NCBI RefSeq assembly: GCF_019968765.1
Contig: NZ_CP074149.1
Coordinates: 2,542,001-2,606,000, forward strand
Direction of reading: 5' to 3'
Origin: Enterobacter sp. JBIWA008
GTDB taxonomy: Bacteria > Pseudomonadota > Gammaproteobacteria > Enterobacterales > Enterobacteriaceae
Length of the DNA: 64,000 nt
This document shows positions 27,474 to 36,863 of the stretch, piece by piece (position 1 is the stretch's first letter; every line of letters begins with the position of its first letter). Both the position numbers and the translations under genes were made by a program. A model generated the notes under the pieces. It did no database searches. It was not told where the DNA came from and was given only the letters and a program-made list of their open reading frames with translations.

Positions 27474-27929
27474 TTATCTTACGTGCATACGATATTCAAT
27501 CATTCCACTTTTCTTCGCAATCCAGTCGTACAATCGTTGCCCGCGATAATTGGCTTCATGCGTATGCCAGTAAAGATGACTGGCATGATGTTTTCTGGCT
27601 TCTCGCTGAACACATTCTATTAACTGTTTGCCAATGTGTTTGCCTCTGAGCGAATCGCAGACGTATAAATCTTCGAGGTAGCAATAATCGCTCTCAGCCC
27701 AGGTCGAACGGTGAAAAAGATAATGCGCAAAGCCTACTACGTCGCCATTACACCGTGCCACCACGCAGAATAGCGGCTCAACGGGGCTAAAAAATCGTTG
27801 CCAGGTTCGTTCCGTAATTGCCCCGGACAGATCGACATTGTAAAACGCCTGATATTTTCTCCACAGTGGCATCCAGCTTTCAAAATCACGTTCTTTAACT
27901 GCCTCAATTGTTACGCTCAAATTGTTCAT
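27474..27929 (-). CDS. GNAT-family N-acetyltransferase
   Basis: This 151-residue protein has the GNAT fold. The acetyl-CoA pyrophosphate loop reads SLRGKHIGKQLIECV, preceded by the strand YLEDLYVCD and followed by HLYWHTHEANYRGQRLYDWIAKKSG, where a tyrosine can act as general acid. The substrate is unknown. It is divergent from a MocR-type regulator and shares a promoter region with direct repeats, suggesting it is that regulator's target. Confidence 0.85.
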   Translation of the reverse strand: MNNLSVTIEAVKERDFESWMPLWRKYQAFYNVDLSGAITERTWQRFFSPVEPLFCVVARCNGDVVGFAHYLFHRSTWAESDYCYLEDLYVCDSLRGKHIGKQLIECVQREARKHHASHLYWHTHEANYRGQRLYDWIAKKSGMIEYRMHVR

Positions 27930-27999
27930 ATTGCCTCTTCTCTCACCCGTTTATTCGTTTCAGGAAGAGTGTATTCGCTGAATGGCACGTTTTGCCCCG

Positions 28000-28034
28000 C
28001 CAATTTTTGTCATAAAGGCAGACCAATTTTTCAT
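28000..28034. promoter_or_regulatory. Direct repeats, probable MocR operator
   Basis: CCAATTTTTGTCAT at 28000-28013 is repeated as CCAATTTTTCAT at 28023-28034, 23 bases apart start to start. MocR/PdxR regulators typically bind direct repeats at such spacing. The site lies between the divergent acetyltransferase and MocR genes. Confidence 0.6.
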
Positions 28035-28093
28035 CCTGCTACATGCAATATTGCTTTAGAATCAAGAGACACAGAGGAAAAGTGGACAACGTT

Positions 28094-29572
28094 ATGTTTA
28101 AGCACGCGCAGCTTGAAACGGTTAAGGCATGGATTATCGACCCTGCAAACGGTTCGCTACCGCTTCATGAAAGGATCCAGAGAGCGATACGGACGCTGAT
28201 ACTGGAAGGGATCTTAGCTAACGGTAAGGCTCTTCCTGCTTCACGCGCTCTGGCGGCTTCTCTCAGCGTTTCCCGGGATACCATAGAAGCGGCCTACTCC
28301 AGCCTGCATGCCGAAGGTTTTATTGAGAGACAAACAGGCAGAGGGAGTTTCGTCTCTTCCAGCGCGCGTTTTTTAAAACCCCGTCCTCGACAGCATCAGC
28401 CAACCGCTGAGATACGAAAAGCAAAGCTCAGCGCTCGTGGAAAAGTCATCTATGGAAGCGGCGGGATCCGCGAGTTTTCCTCGCCTCGCCCTCTGGCGCC
28501 CGGCATTCCTGAAACCCGCATGTTTCCCATTCCAACCTGGGAGCGTCTTCAGCGGCAGGTCCTGAAGGAGTTTCAACACCAGGCATTAGAGCAAAGTCCA
28601 CCCCAGGGTATAGAGCGCCTGCGGCGGGCAATTGTGGAATATGTCAACCTTGAACGCGGGACGCGTGCGAGGGCAGAACAGGTCATCGTTCTGACAAGTT
28701 CTCAACAGGCGCTTGCGCTCTGTTCCCACGTGCTAATGGACGCCGGGGATGGCATTGTCATTGAAGATCCCTCCTATCAAGGAGCACACAAAGCGTTCAA
28801 CGCTGCTGGACTGCGCTGTATTCCGGTTCCTCTTGATGAAAAAGGCATCTCGATTGACGGTCTTAATTCTCTGATCGAGCCTGCCAGGGCGATCTACCTT
28901 ACGCCTTCTCATCAGTACCCTACCGGCGTGACGCTCTCTCTTGACCGACGACTGGCAGTTGTTAAATGGGCAAACCGTTACGGAGCCTGGATCATTGAGG
29001 ATGACTATGACAGTGAGTTTCACTACGAAGGTAAGCCGATGGCCAGTCTTCAGGGGCTTGATACTTACAACCGGACGATTTATATCGGCACGTTCACCAA
29101 GTCTCTTTTCCCGGGGCTGCGTATTGCCTACATGATCGTCCCCTCAGAATTGACAGAGCCCTTCACCATGGCGAGGACATTAATGGATGGGCACACCGCC
29201 TCAATAACCCAGCTGACGCTGGCTAAATTTCTGGAGGGAGGTCATTTTGGCGCCTATGTTCGTAAGATGCGGAGTATTTACGTTGCTCGTCGAGACGCGC
29301 TGGCAAGCATGATGGACGCATATCTTTCCGGGTATGTTGCATATGAAACGCCAGCGGGGGGAATGCAAATGCCTTGTCACCTGAAGCACGGAATATCCGA
29401 GAAAGAGATGGCCGCCGCCGCCCGACGCGCGGGTGTTGATATACTTGGGCTTTCCGATTTATATGCAGGTACCCCCGCTTCCACCGGTTTTTTGATGGGA
29501 TTTGCTGCTTACACGGAGAGGGAAATAGAAGACGCTGTAAAAAAACTAGCCGCAATTTTTCGTCATGTTTGA
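28094..29572 (+). CDS. MocR/PdxR-type regulator (GntR HTH fused to aminotransferase fold)
   Basis: This 492-residue protein has a GntR winged helix at residues ~15-90 (SLPLHERIQRAIRTLILEG, ALAASLSVSRDTIEAAYSSL) and a class I aminotransferase-like domain that binds pyridoxal phosphate. The PLP lysine is in GTFTKSLFPGLRIAYM, and the preceding IIEDDYDSEFHYEG carries the conserved aspartate. Start at 28094 (MFKHAQLETV) is preferred to an ATG 17 codons earlier. Members regulate PLP synthesis, taurine or GABA use; which applies here is not evident. The divergent acetyltransferase is the likely target. Confidence 0.88.
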   Translation: MFKHAQLETVKAWIIDPANGSLPLHERIQRAIRTLILEGILANGKALPASRALAASLSVSRDTIEAAYSSLHAEGFIERQTGRGSFVSSSARFLKPRPRQHQPTAEIRKAKLSARGKVIYGSGGIREFSSPRPLAPGIPETRMFPIPTWERLQRQVLKEFQHQALEQSPPQGIERLRRAIVEYVNLERGTRARAEQVIVLTSSQQALALCSHVLMDAGDGIVIEDPSYQGAHKAFNAAGLRCIPVPLDEKGISIDGLNSLIEPARAIYLTPSHQYPTGVTLSLDRRLAVVKWANRYGAWIIEDDYDSEFHYEGKPMASLQGLDTYNRTIYIGTFTKSLFPGLRIAYMIVPSELTEPFTMARTLMDGHTASITQLTLAKFLEGGHFGAYVRKMRSIYVARRDALASMMDAYLSGYVAYETPAGGMQMPCHLKHGISEKEMAAAARRAGVDILGLSDLYAGTPASTGFLMGFAAYTEREIEDAVKKLAAIFRHV

Positions 29573-29599
29573 TGCTGTCGACCGGTCAGCGGCTAATAC

Positions 29600-30235
29600 T
29601 CATTCCGGGCGAGCAAGGCTATAAACAGGGATCCGCCGGCTGGTCTTTGTAAGCGTATCAAATACCTCGGTCTCCGAAGTCACAATTCTCACGCCCATTT
29701 TCCTTAACCTCAGTACATCGGCCGCAATGCGCTGAATGCCAAACCAGAAAAGCCCGTCGAGCGCCGTCACAGACAGCCCGTTTTCCAGCGCCAGCCTGAG
29801 TCGTTCCTTTGGCGCTTTTACCTGCCGGGCAATTTGCCTGTAAGGCTCTTCATTACACCCTGTTGCGTCACTGCGCTGGATACGCGTTTTCAGCTGATAG
29901 GTAAATTCATCAGGTATTCCGTCGAGATCCCTTTTAAGGCTATAGACGCAGCCAAAGCGCTTGCCGTTGAACAGAACATTTTTCTGACTGAGCTGAAGTT
30001 CTTTTCTGACAACGTCTATTAACTGGGGCGCACGGGTAAGGAGTAGCCTGAACGGCAGCTCGAAGCTGGTGACGTAATCCACATTAAGCAACGCAAGACG
30101 CAGCCGCTCCTCTGCACCGGACTTTTGCTCACGACACTCCTCCAGCACCTCTGCCCACTGGCGCGTCAGACGCTCCGGTTCGGCAGCTTCGGTAAGGAGG
30201 TATTTTTCAATTTGATAATCAACTCTTCCGGTCAT
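29600..30235 (-). CDS. Uncharacterised protein with C-terminal winged-helix (HTH_39-like) domain
   Basis: This 211-residue cytoplasmic protein is not one I can name. The C-terminal ~65 residues (LENGLSVTALDGLFWFGIQRIA, VLRLRKMGVRIVTSETEVFD, RRIPVYSLA) look like the small winged helix found in phage and mobile-element proteins, in which a helix pair is followed by a two-stranded wing. The N-terminal ~140 residues are charged and helical. ATG at 30235 with GGGA upstream is preferred to a start 15 codons earlier. No phage genes surround it, so it may be an old domesticated regulator. Confidence 0.6.
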   Translation of the reverse strand: MTGRVDYQIEKYLLTEAAEPERLTRQWAEVLEECREQKSGAEERLRLALLNVDYVTSFELPFRLLLTRAPQLIDVVRKELQLSQKNVLFNGKRFGCVYSLKRDLDGIPDEFTYQLKTRIQRSDATGCNEEPYRQIARQVKAPKERLRLALENGLSVTALDGLFWFGIQRIAADVLRLRKMGVRIVTSETEVFDTLTKTSRRIPVYSLARPE

Positions 30236-30298
30236 GGTGTGATATCCCGTCGCTGTGGATGCGGTAATTCTATACAGCAAGGTGATATTTATAAAGGA

Positions 30299-30339
30299 CT
30301 GAACCGCAACGGCATCCTGAAAATGTCGTTGCGATTCAG
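30299..30339 (-). terminator. Imperfect long hairpin after the 2HCT transporter gene
   Basis: On the minus strand CTGAATCGCAACGACAT pairs with ATGCCGTTGCGGTTCAG across 17 positions with two mismatches, and TCCTTTATAAATA follows. It lies 18 bases beyond the transporter stop. Confidence 0.6.
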
Positions 30340-30356
30340 CATCCTGACGTTTCGGA

Positions 30357-31688
30357 TCAGTGCGCCATAATCCAGCCCATCAGCAGCGTGGCGAAAATCA
30401 CCGTCGATGCGCCGCCGATGCGGGTGGCGATCTGCGCGAACGGCATGAGCGACATCCGGTTAGACGCGGACAAAATGGCCACGTCCCCCGTTCCACCCAG
30501 CCCGCTGTGGCAGCAGGTCACAATGGCCGCCTCCACGGGATACATATTCAGACGCGACGCGATAACGTAGCCGCTCAGCGCCATCGCAATCACAACCGAA
30601 CCGCATACCACGACGTATCCCACCGAGAAGACGGACACCACGCTCTCAAGCGGCACGTATAACATCCCGAGGCCGATCATCAGCGGCCAGACCAATGCAG
30701 CCGAGACGAATTTATAGCAGCTGTGCGCGCCCTGCTCCATTGAGGCCGGGATCACCCTGAAGTATTTACACAGGACGGCAATCAGGATCATCAGCACCGG
30801 GCCGGGAATGTGGACCAGTTTTTCAAACAATCCGCCGACGATGAAAAACGCGCACACCATCAGTAATCCACCGCCCATCAGATGAAAATCCGTCTGCTGC
30901 GTGCTCTGCGCCCCTGCAAACAGGCTGGCGTCGTCTTTACTCCGCGTGAGCATGCCATTTCCCGAAAGCGCAGGACGTTTCGCGCCGAGACGCGCCAGCA
31001 GGCCCGCACAAATAATGGCGAAGATATTCCCCACAACCGCAGCGGGTGCCAGCTGCGCAACGTAGACGTCCGGCGTCTGCCCCAGTATTGCCGAATAGGC
31101 CAGGGACAGAGGCAAAATCCCCTCGCCAATCCCGCCGCCAATGATGGGCACAATGATGAAGAAGAAGGTGTGGTAAGGCGTATAACCAAACAGTGAGCCC
31201 ACGATGAGACCGCTCAGCACGGCCATGCATGTTCCCGCCACCAGCGGAACAAACATGCGCATCATGCCCTGGATCAGCAGCACCCGGTTCATCCCCAGAA
31301 TGCTGCCGACCACCAGGCAGGCGATGACGAAATAGAGCAGATTCGCCTCTTTCATCAGCAGATGCACGGTATCAAGGGTATGTTTCCCGAATACGCCAAA
31401 ATAGACCAGTATGGAGGGGACCATCAGGCACAGGATCGCCGGGCCGCCGATATCCTTCAGCACCGGGATTTGACGCCCCACTTTGGCAAACGCGAAACCG
31501 AGGGTCATGATGACCGCGAGTCCACCGATCATATTTTTGGGCAGCAGCCCTGCCCAGGCAGACGTCGCCACGATCGCGGCAATCCCGACGAACAGCATCA
31601 ACGGGACCGTGCCTACCTCGGTATTGTTGAGCCCAAAGGCAAAACGCGAGGTCGACAGCTCGGAAGTCGGTACAGGATTATCTTTCAT
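30357..31688 (-). CDS. 2-hydroxycarboxylate transporter family protein (CitS/MaeN-like)
   Basis: This 443-residue membrane protein has 11 or so helices and the two family reentrant motifs, visible as PIIGGGIGEGILPLS and CCHSGLGGTGDVAILSA. Relatives take up citrate, malate or lactate with Na+ or H+. It is divergent from a second carboxylate carrier and a malic enzyme, so malate is the most likely substrate, with citrate as an alternative. A CRP site in the shared promoter region suggests catabolite control. Confidence 0.9.
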   Translation of the reverse strand: MKDNPVPTSELSTSRFAFGLNNTEVGTVPLMLFVGIAAIVATSAWAGLLPKNMIGGLAVIMTLGFAFAKVGRQIPVLKDIGGPAILCLMVPSILVYFGVFGKHTLDTVHLLMKEANLLYFVIACLVVGSILGMNRVLLIQGMMRMFVPLVAGTCMAVLSGLIVGSLFGYTPYHTFFFIIVPIIGGGIGEGILPLSLAYSAILGQTPDVYVAQLAPAAVVGNIFAIICAGLLARLGAKRPALSGNGMLTRSKDDASLFAGAQSTQQTDFHLMGGGLLMVCAFFIVGGLFEKLVHIPGPVLMILIAVLCKYFRVIPASMEQGAHSCYKFVSAALVWPLMIGLGMLYVPLESVVSVFSVGYVVVCGSVVIAMALSGYVIASRLNMYPVEAAIVTCCHSGLGGTGDVAILSASNRMSLMPFAQIATRIGGASTVIFATLLMGWIMAH

Positions 31689-31951
31689 ATAATCACCTGA
31701 AAATTGTGTTCGGATATGCAGAGAAAGGAATAACTGAAACTATTCCTGATACGAAAAAATGTTCTTAAATATAAATAATGATTTAGATGGCCTTTTCTAA
31801 AAACAGGCTCAGGGTGAAATTAGCATGCGATATCGGAGAGAAATGTGAACAATACTACCCTTTCCCTTTAAATAACTTAATTCATCATTAAGTAACTAAA
31901 GTATCCGTGGCAGTTAATGCAATCTTTTGAAATTAATAAAACCAGAAAGAG

Positions 31952-31967
31952 TGTGACACTTGTCACT
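31952..31967. promoter_or_regulatory. CRP binding site between the divergent carboxylate transporters
   Basis: TGTGACACTTGTCACT matches the CRP consensus TGTGA-N6-TCACA at 9 of 10 positions. It lies 70 bases upstream of the AEC transporter start and about 265 bases upstream of the 2HCT start. The rest of the 31689-32036 gap is AT-rich. Confidence 0.7.
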
Positions 31968-31983
31968 CTTGCCCTGCTATCTA

Positions 31984-32000
31984 AGCGCTAGATTAGCGCT
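31984..32000. promoter_or_regulatory. Perfect palindrome downstream of the CRP site, candidate operator
   Basis: AGCGCTA and TAGCGCT are perfect 7-base arms around GAT, between the CRP site and the AEC gene start. It is well placed to be a repressor operator near the transcription start, or a leader hairpin. Confidence 0.5.
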
Positions 32001-32036
32001 GCAATAAAACACATAAAATACCCTACAGGAAATACT

Positions 32037-32984
32037 ATGCCTTCATTACTATTACAATCACTGTTTCCGCTCGTCTTTATTATGTTACTTGGATGGCTAA
32101 GTGGAAAGCTGGGATATTCCCGGCGTGAAGATGCAAACGTCATGGCAACCGTGGTGATTCGCTTTGCCCTTCCTTTCCATCTTTTTATTGGTGCATTGCA
32201 TACCGATCCCAATAAAATTAAAAATCTAACCTTTATGGCCGTTTTGGTTGTCGGTTTAATGGGGTCGTATTTACTGACGCTATTTATTTCACGCTATGTT
32301 TTTCGTCACGATATCAAGACCAGCGCCATTCAGTCTCTGGTTTGCGCCTTTCCCGATATGGCCTACTTTGGCGCACCGGTCCTGGCGGTTTTGATTGGGC
32401 CGGAAGGATTTATCGGCGTGCTGATTGGTAATATTATTACCAGCGTTATCATGATCCCGTTGACTATCGTCCTGATTCGTATGGGTGATAAAAACGGTCA
32501 TGATGGCCTGGAGGCGCTGCACCCGGGGGCGATGATCGTGCAAAACCTTATCAAAGCGGCACGCAATCCTATCGTCTGGATCCCGGTATCCGGCGTATTA
32601 CTCAGTCTTGCCGGTGTGCAAATCCCTTCCATTCTCAGCATGCCTATTGAGATGGTTGGCAAGGTTTCAGGCGGACTGTCCCTGTTTGCCCTCGGCCTGC
32701 TGTTTTACGGTGAACGTCCAAAACTGAACGTGCAGACATTTACTAATATCAGTATTAAAAACCTGATTCAGCCGGCAATAATGGCCGCCGCAGGGCTCGC
32801 CTTTGGCCTTAGCCATACTTTACTGCAGCAGGTCGTAATTATTGGCGCAACGCCTTCCGCTATTGCCGCGGGGATGTTTGCCTTACGCAGCGATACCTAT
32901 ATTGATACCGCATCCTCTTCCATATTAATTGGCACTGCCGTCGGGGTCGTGACCGAAGGCATTATGATCTACTTAATCTCTTAA
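32037..32984 (+). CDS. AEC-family carboxylate transporter (malate permease-like)
   Basis: This 315-residue protein of the auxin efflux carrier family has ten predicted helices in two halves. Strings such as [29 protein letters not shown] and [12 protein letters not shown] fit the MleP/MdcF branch, which carries malate or malonate. A CAGGAAA ribosome site precedes the ATG. It lies 32 bases upstream of the malic enzyme gene and is probably co-transcribed, giving uptake plus the first catabolic step. Confidence 0.88.
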   Translation: MPSLLLQSLFPLVFIMLLGWLSGKLGYSRREDANVMATVVIRFALPFHLFIGALHTDPNKIKNLTFMAVLVVGLMGSYLLTLFISRYVFRHDIKTSAIQSLVCAFPDMAYFGAPVLAVLIGPEGFIGVLIGNIITSVIMIPLTIVLIRMGDKNGHDGLEALHPGAMIVQNLIKAARNPIVWIPVSGVLLSLAGVQIPSILSMPIEMVGKVSGGLSLFALGLLFYGERPKLNVQTFTNISIKNLIQPAIMAAAGLAFGLSHTLLQQVVIIGATPSAIAAGMFALRSDTYIDTASSSILIGTAVGVVTEGIMIYLIS

Positions 32985-33016
32985 TCTGTTTTATTTTAAA
33001 AAATTCAGGAATTACC

Positions 33017-34702
33017 ATGTCCCGGAAAGAAATTTTGTATACCCCCTATAACGGGGCCGTATTGCTGGAGAACCCGCTGCTCAATAAAGGGCTCGCATTT
33101 ATTAAAGAGGAGCGCGACAATTTTAATCTGCATGGGTTATTGCCGCACAACGTTGAAACCATTGAAGAACAAACCGAGCGCGCCTGGGTGCAGTTCTGTC
33201 ATTTTAAAAGCGATATTTCGCGTCATGTTTACCTGCGAAATATTCAGGACACCAATGAAACGCTCTTTTATAACCTCCTGCGTTCGCATCTGAAAGAGAC
33301 ATTACCGATTATCTATACCCCGACGGTCGGTGAAGCCTGCGAGCATTTCTCCACGATTTATCGACGCGCGCGCGGCCTGTTTATTTCATGGCCTAATCGC
33401 CATCGTATTGATGAGATGCTGCAAAGTTTTTCGCGAAACGACGTTCGCGTGATTGTGGTGACGGACGGGGAACGTATTTTAGGGCTTGGCGATCAGGGTA
33501 TCGGCGGAATGGGCATTCCGATTGGTAAGCTATCGCTGTATACCGCCTGCGGAGGGATCCATCCGGCCTCTACCCTCCCGATTATGCTGGATGTCGGCAC
33601 CAATAATCAGCAACACCTCGACGATCCGATGTACATGGGATGGCGTCATCCGCGCATCAGCGACGATCAATACGCTGAATTTATGGATATGTTTGTCAGC
33701 ACCGTCAAAGCGCGCTGGCCCAACGTTCTTCTGCAGTTTGAAGACTTTGCGCAGAAAAACGCCACGCGACTTCTCCAGCGCTACCGCGACCAGCTGTGCT
33801 GCTTCAATGATGATATCCAGGGCACGGCCGCCGTCACCGCCGGTACGCTGATGGCGGCGGCCCATGCGGCGGGCACGCGCATTCGCGACCAGCGCGTGGT
33901 CTTCCTGGGCAGCGGCTCTGCCGGATGTGGGATCGCTGAAAAAATTGTTGCGCTGATGGTGGATGACGGTCTGACCGAGCCGGAAGCGCGCAGCCGGATC
34001 TTTATGGTCGATCGCTTCGGCCTGCTGACCGACGACATGACTAACCTGCTCGATTTCCAGAAAAACCTGCTTACCGCGCGCGACGCCGTTTGCAGCTGGC
34101 AGGTAGACGCGAAGAATATTTCTCTGCTGGACGTGGTGAAGAACGCGCATCCCACGGTGATGATTGGCGTTTCAGGCCAGCCGGGGCTGTTCAGCGAAGA
34201 GATAGTCAAAGAGATGCATCGCCACTGCCCGCGCCCGATCATCATGCCGCTCTCGAACCCGACCTCGCGGGCGGAAGCCCAGCCGCAGGATCTGATCGCC
34301 TGGACCCAGGGTGCGGCACTGGTGGCCACCGGCAGCCCGTTCGCCCCGGTATTCTGGGAGAATGAACACTACGAGATCGCCCAGTGTAACAACGCCTATA
34401 TTTTCCCGGGCCTGGGGCTGGGCGTGCTGGCCTGCAACGCGCGCCGGGTGACGGAAGAGATGCTGATGGCAGCAAGCCGCAGCCTGGCCGCGCAGTCTCC
34501 GCTGGTCACCACGGAAAAAGGTGGATTGCTGCCGCCGGTAGATCAGATTGAAACGGTCTCACGCCAGATTGCCGTCGCCGTCGCCCGGGCCGCGATTGAA
34601 CAGGGCATGGCTCCGGCGATAGATGATGAGACGTTGATGGCGCGCATCGAGAAGACCTGGTGGAAGGCGGACTATGCGCCGTACCGCCGGTCTGCGCTGT
34701 AG
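33017..34702 (+). CDS. NAD-dependent malic enzyme (MaeA/SfcA family)
   Basis: This 561-residue enzyme decarboxylates malate to pyruvate with NAD+. It contains [32 protein letters not shown], the metal-binding region [11 protein letters not shown] and the nucleotide loop [12 protein letters not shown]. The length is close to the 565 residues of E. coli MaeA, but the N-terminus ([13 protein letters not shown]) and many positions differ. Given the transporter partner it may be a paralogue devoted to malate fermentation rather than the housekeeping maeA. Confidence 0.92.
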   Translation: MSRKEILYTPYNGAVLLENPLLNKGLAFIKEERDNFNLHGLLPHNVETIEEQTERAWVQFCHFKSDISRHVYLRNIQDTNETLFYNLLRSHLKETLPIIYTPTVGEACEHFSTIYRRARGLFISWPNRHRIDEMLQSFSRNDVRVIVVTDGERILGLGDQGIGGMGIPIGKLSLYTACGGIHPASTLPIMLDVGTNNQQHLDDPMYMGWRHPRISDDQYAEFMDMFVSTVKARWPNVLLQFEDFAQKNATRLLQRYRDQLCCFNDDIQGTAAVTAGTLMAAAHAAGTRIRDQRVVFLGSGSAGCGIAEKIVALMVDDGLTEPEARSRIFMVDRFGLLTDDMTNLLDFQKNLLTARDAVCSWQVDAKNISLLDVVKNAHPTVMIGVSGQPGLFSEEIVKEMHRHCPRPIIMPLSNPTSRAEAQPQDLIAWTQGAALVATGSPFAPVFWENEHYEIAQCNNAYIFPGLGLGVLACNARRVTEEMLMAASRSLAAQSPLVTTEKGGLLPPVDQIETVSRQIAVAVARAAIEQGMAPAIDDETLMARIEKTWWKADYAPYRRSAL

Positions 34703-34710
34703 CGCCGGTC

Positions 34711-34736
34711 ATGCCCTCACCGCAGGGTGAGGGCAT
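34711..34736. terminator. Hairpin between the malic enzyme and acyltransferase genes
   Basis: ATGCCCTCACC and GGTGAGGGCAT are perfect 11-base arms around GCAG. There is no T tract. The sequence resembles dispersed intergenic repeats of Enterobacter and Klebsiella as well as a terminator stem, and it lies between convergent genes. Confidence 0.55.
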
Positions 34737-34746
34737 CGCTGTGGTT

Positions 34747-35748
34747 TTAGTGCTGTATGCCTGAGCGGTCAGAAAAATCGCTGGCGGAGAGACTATCATC
34801 CCGAGTTGCCGCCTGTTTCAGACGGGCATACCGGTCAGGTACCCCTTCAGGACGCGTTTTGAAGCGACGATGCAGCCACATATACTGCTCTGGCGCCATG
34901 CGTACGGCCTGCTCAATTGCCCTGTTCATCTGCGTCGCCACGGCTTCTTTATCGCCGCCCTGCAACGCCTCGCTGATATCCTCAAGAATAATCAGTTCGT
35001 AACCGGAGCCATCCGCCCTGCGGCGCGGCACAAAGGGAATGACGGCAGGCTTGGCGCTTTTGACCAGCATATAGCTTCCAGCGGTCGTGGCCGCATCCGG
35101 AACCGCAAAAAACGGCACAAATACGCTATTGGTTTTGCCATAGTCATGGTCCGGGGCGTACCACAAAATCTCATTCTGCTTCAGCGAGCGGATCATGCCC
35201 TTTAAATCATGGCGATCGAGCATGGTTTTATTGGAACGCAGGCGTCCACGCGTCTGAAGCCAGTCCAGCAGCGCATTATTGTTGGGACGATATACCCCAA
35301 TACCGGGGTTAAGCATGCCAAAGATCCGCGCGCCGAGCTCAAGCGTCAGAAAATGCATCCCCACCAGCACCACGCCCTTTCCTTGCGCCCTGGCCTTTTC
35401 CATGTGTTCATAGCCCGTCACGGTAAAGCATTTCCTCACCCGCCACGCGGGCCAGAACCATGCCATCCCGGTTTCGATTACCCCCATTCCTACCGATTCA
35501 AAATTACGCTGCAGCAGGGACTCTCGCTCCGCCTTTTTCATCTCCGGGAAACAAAGCTCCAGGTTGCGGCGGGCAATTTCGACGCGGCGGGGAAGCAGGC
35601 GCATCGCCAGTCGACCAAGGCCATGACCGATTCTGAACAGAAGCGGATAAGGGAGCAGCATGATGAGCCACAGAGCCGCAATGCCGGCCCAGCTTAGCCA
35701 GTAACGGGGATGAAGAAAGGCGAATGAAAAACGGGGTAATTTTGTCAT
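34747..35748 (-). CDS. LpxL-like Kdo2-lipid IVA acyltransferase
   Basis: This 333-residue inner membrane enzyme adds a secondary acyl chain (laurate or similar) to lipid A. It opens [20 protein letters not shown], with the H-x4-E acyltransferase motif in [12 protein letters not shown], then the region [21 protein letters not shown] and [18 protein letters not shown]. It is closer to LpxL than to LpxP. It sits away from the usual lpxL context and may be an extra copy used for conditional lipid A remodelling. The tail after DRY is ~27 residues longer than in E. coli LpxL. An upstream in-frame start would add 36 residues that do not fit the family. Confidence 0.85.
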   Translation of the reverse strand: MTKLPRFSFAFLHPRYWLSWAGIAALWLIMLLPYPLLFRIGHGLGRLAMRLLPRRVEIARRNLELCFPEMKKAERESLLQRNFESVGMGVIETGMAWFWPAWRVRKCFTVTGYEHMEKARAQGKGVVLVGMHFLTLELGARIFGMLNPGIGVYRPNNNALLDWLQTRGRLRSNKTMLDRHDLKGMIRSLKQNEILWYAPDHDYGKTNSVFVPFFAVPDAATTAGSYMLVKSAKPAVIPFVPRRRADGSGYELIILEDISEALQGGDKEAVATQMNRAIEQAVRMAPEQYMWLHRRFKTRPEGVPDRYARLKQAATRDDSLSASDFSDRSGIQH

Positions 35749-35901
35749 GCGAAAATTATCCTTTAACGTGTCTGTCCTTAATTGATTCTGTTGAAGATCT
35801 TTCCTAAGGATTAATAATATGTCAGCCAGAAACGTTAATTGTAGCGGATAAAACAAATCGCATTTTTATCGATTTTTGCGAAAAGCGGGAAAACAAGACG
35901 G

Positions 35902-35928
35902 GAAAAACCGGGGAGGAGAGCCCCCGGC
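35902..35928 (-). terminator. Rho-independent terminator after pptA
   Basis: On the minus strand CCGGGGGC and the CCCCGG that follows form a GC-rich stem, then TTTTTCCC. It lies 9 bases past the pptA stop. Confidence 0.75.
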
Positions 35929-35936
35929 AATTGCGC

Positions 35937-36167
35937 TTACATTGAATAACCTGGCTTTTTAATTAACTCGTCCAGCTTCGGGCCTATTTCGGTATCCCAG
36001 ACCTGCGCTTTCCAGTCCTCAGGATCCACCTGATTCAATGCAACGGACACCGAACTGTCTTTGCTGTTGAAATGGCGAATAATCACCTCAGCAATATCCT
36101 CGGCCAGGGCGGTTTTTTGTTCGTCGTTCAAATCGCGGGGAAAACATTTGATATCTACGTGTGGCAT
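35937..36167 (-). CDS. pptA: PptA, 4-oxalocrotonate tautomerase-like enzyme
   Basis: This 76-residue protein begins [13 protein letters not shown] and ends KKPGYSM, matching E. coli PptA (YdcE). The catalytic Pro2 is exposed after methionine removal. The enzyme tautomerises phenylpyruvate-like keto acids in vitro and works as a dimer; its physiological role is unknown. Confidence 0.93.
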   Translation of the reverse strand: MPHVDIKCFPRDLNDEQKTALAEDIAEVIIRHFNSKDSSVSVALNQVDPEDWKAQVWDTEIGPKLDELIKKPGYSM

Positions 36168-36204
36168 ATGCAGGCTTCCAGTTGTGAGTCAGGCCTCCAC
36201 GTTA

Positions 36205-36822
36205 TCAGATAATACCGTTGGCCTTTAACACCTTGTGCAGTTCCGGCAGCAGACATACGGCGTTCGCAATCGCCGTGAATTTAGGGGTATTTTCAGCAAA
36301 CCAGGCGTGACGTGGCCCCCAGGTGCGCGCCACCGCGATATATACATCCAGCAGCGTCAGCCGTTCACCCAGCGCAAACGGGGCGGCCTTGAGCTGAGTT
36401 TCGAACCACAAATAGAGGGACTTCCGGTATTCGATGCAGCTTTTCTGCAGCTGTTCCGGCGCATCCGGCGCCCAGCGTTCTGGATAGTCCGCATACGTAA
36501 ACGTGGGATAGACGTTGGCCACAAACCAGATCAGCAGACGCTGAAACTGCTGGCGTTCGGCCTGCCCCACGGGAGGAGCGAGATCGGGGCATCTGTCGAG
36601 CACCATCAGGGCCATCGCCGCCGTTTCGGTCATGATGGCGCCATTTTCCAGCTCCAGCGTGGGCACCTGACACAGCGGGTTGAGCTTTTGCAGCAGCTCG
36701 CGCTGCGGGCCGGGCTGGTCAAACCCGTCCACGTTGATAAATTGATAAGGGATATCGGCCAGGGTTAGCATCACTTCACCGATCGCCGAGCCCCAGCCGG
36801 GTACGCCATAGAGTTTAATCAT
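36205..36822 (-). CDS. yncG: YncG, glutathione S-transferase family protein
   Basis: This 205-residue protein has an N-terminal thioredoxin-like domain (MIKLYGVPGWGSAIGEVML, with LCQVPTLELENGAIMTETAAM carrying the cis-proline and the glutathione-contact Glu) and a helical C-terminal domain. It follows E. coli YncG closely (RAERQQFQRLL-type segment, PTFTYADYPERWAPDAPEQL). The substrate is unknown. It sits 41 bases downstream of the sulfur operon's last gene and may receive some read-through from it. Confidence 0.88.
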   Translation of the reverse strand: MIKLYGVPGWGSAIGEVMLTLADIPYQFINVDGFDQPGPQRELLQKLNPLCQVPTLELENGAIMTETAAMALMVLDRCPDLAPPVGQAERQQFQRLLIWFVANVYPTFTYADYPERWAPDAPEQLQKSCIEYRKSLYLWFETQLKAAPFALGERLTLLDVYIAVARTWGPRHAWFAENTPKFTAIANAVCLLPELHKVLKANGII

Positions 36823-36863
36823 GTTGCCCCCTCAGGGATGAAAACCCTAAGTGTAGAGCACCA

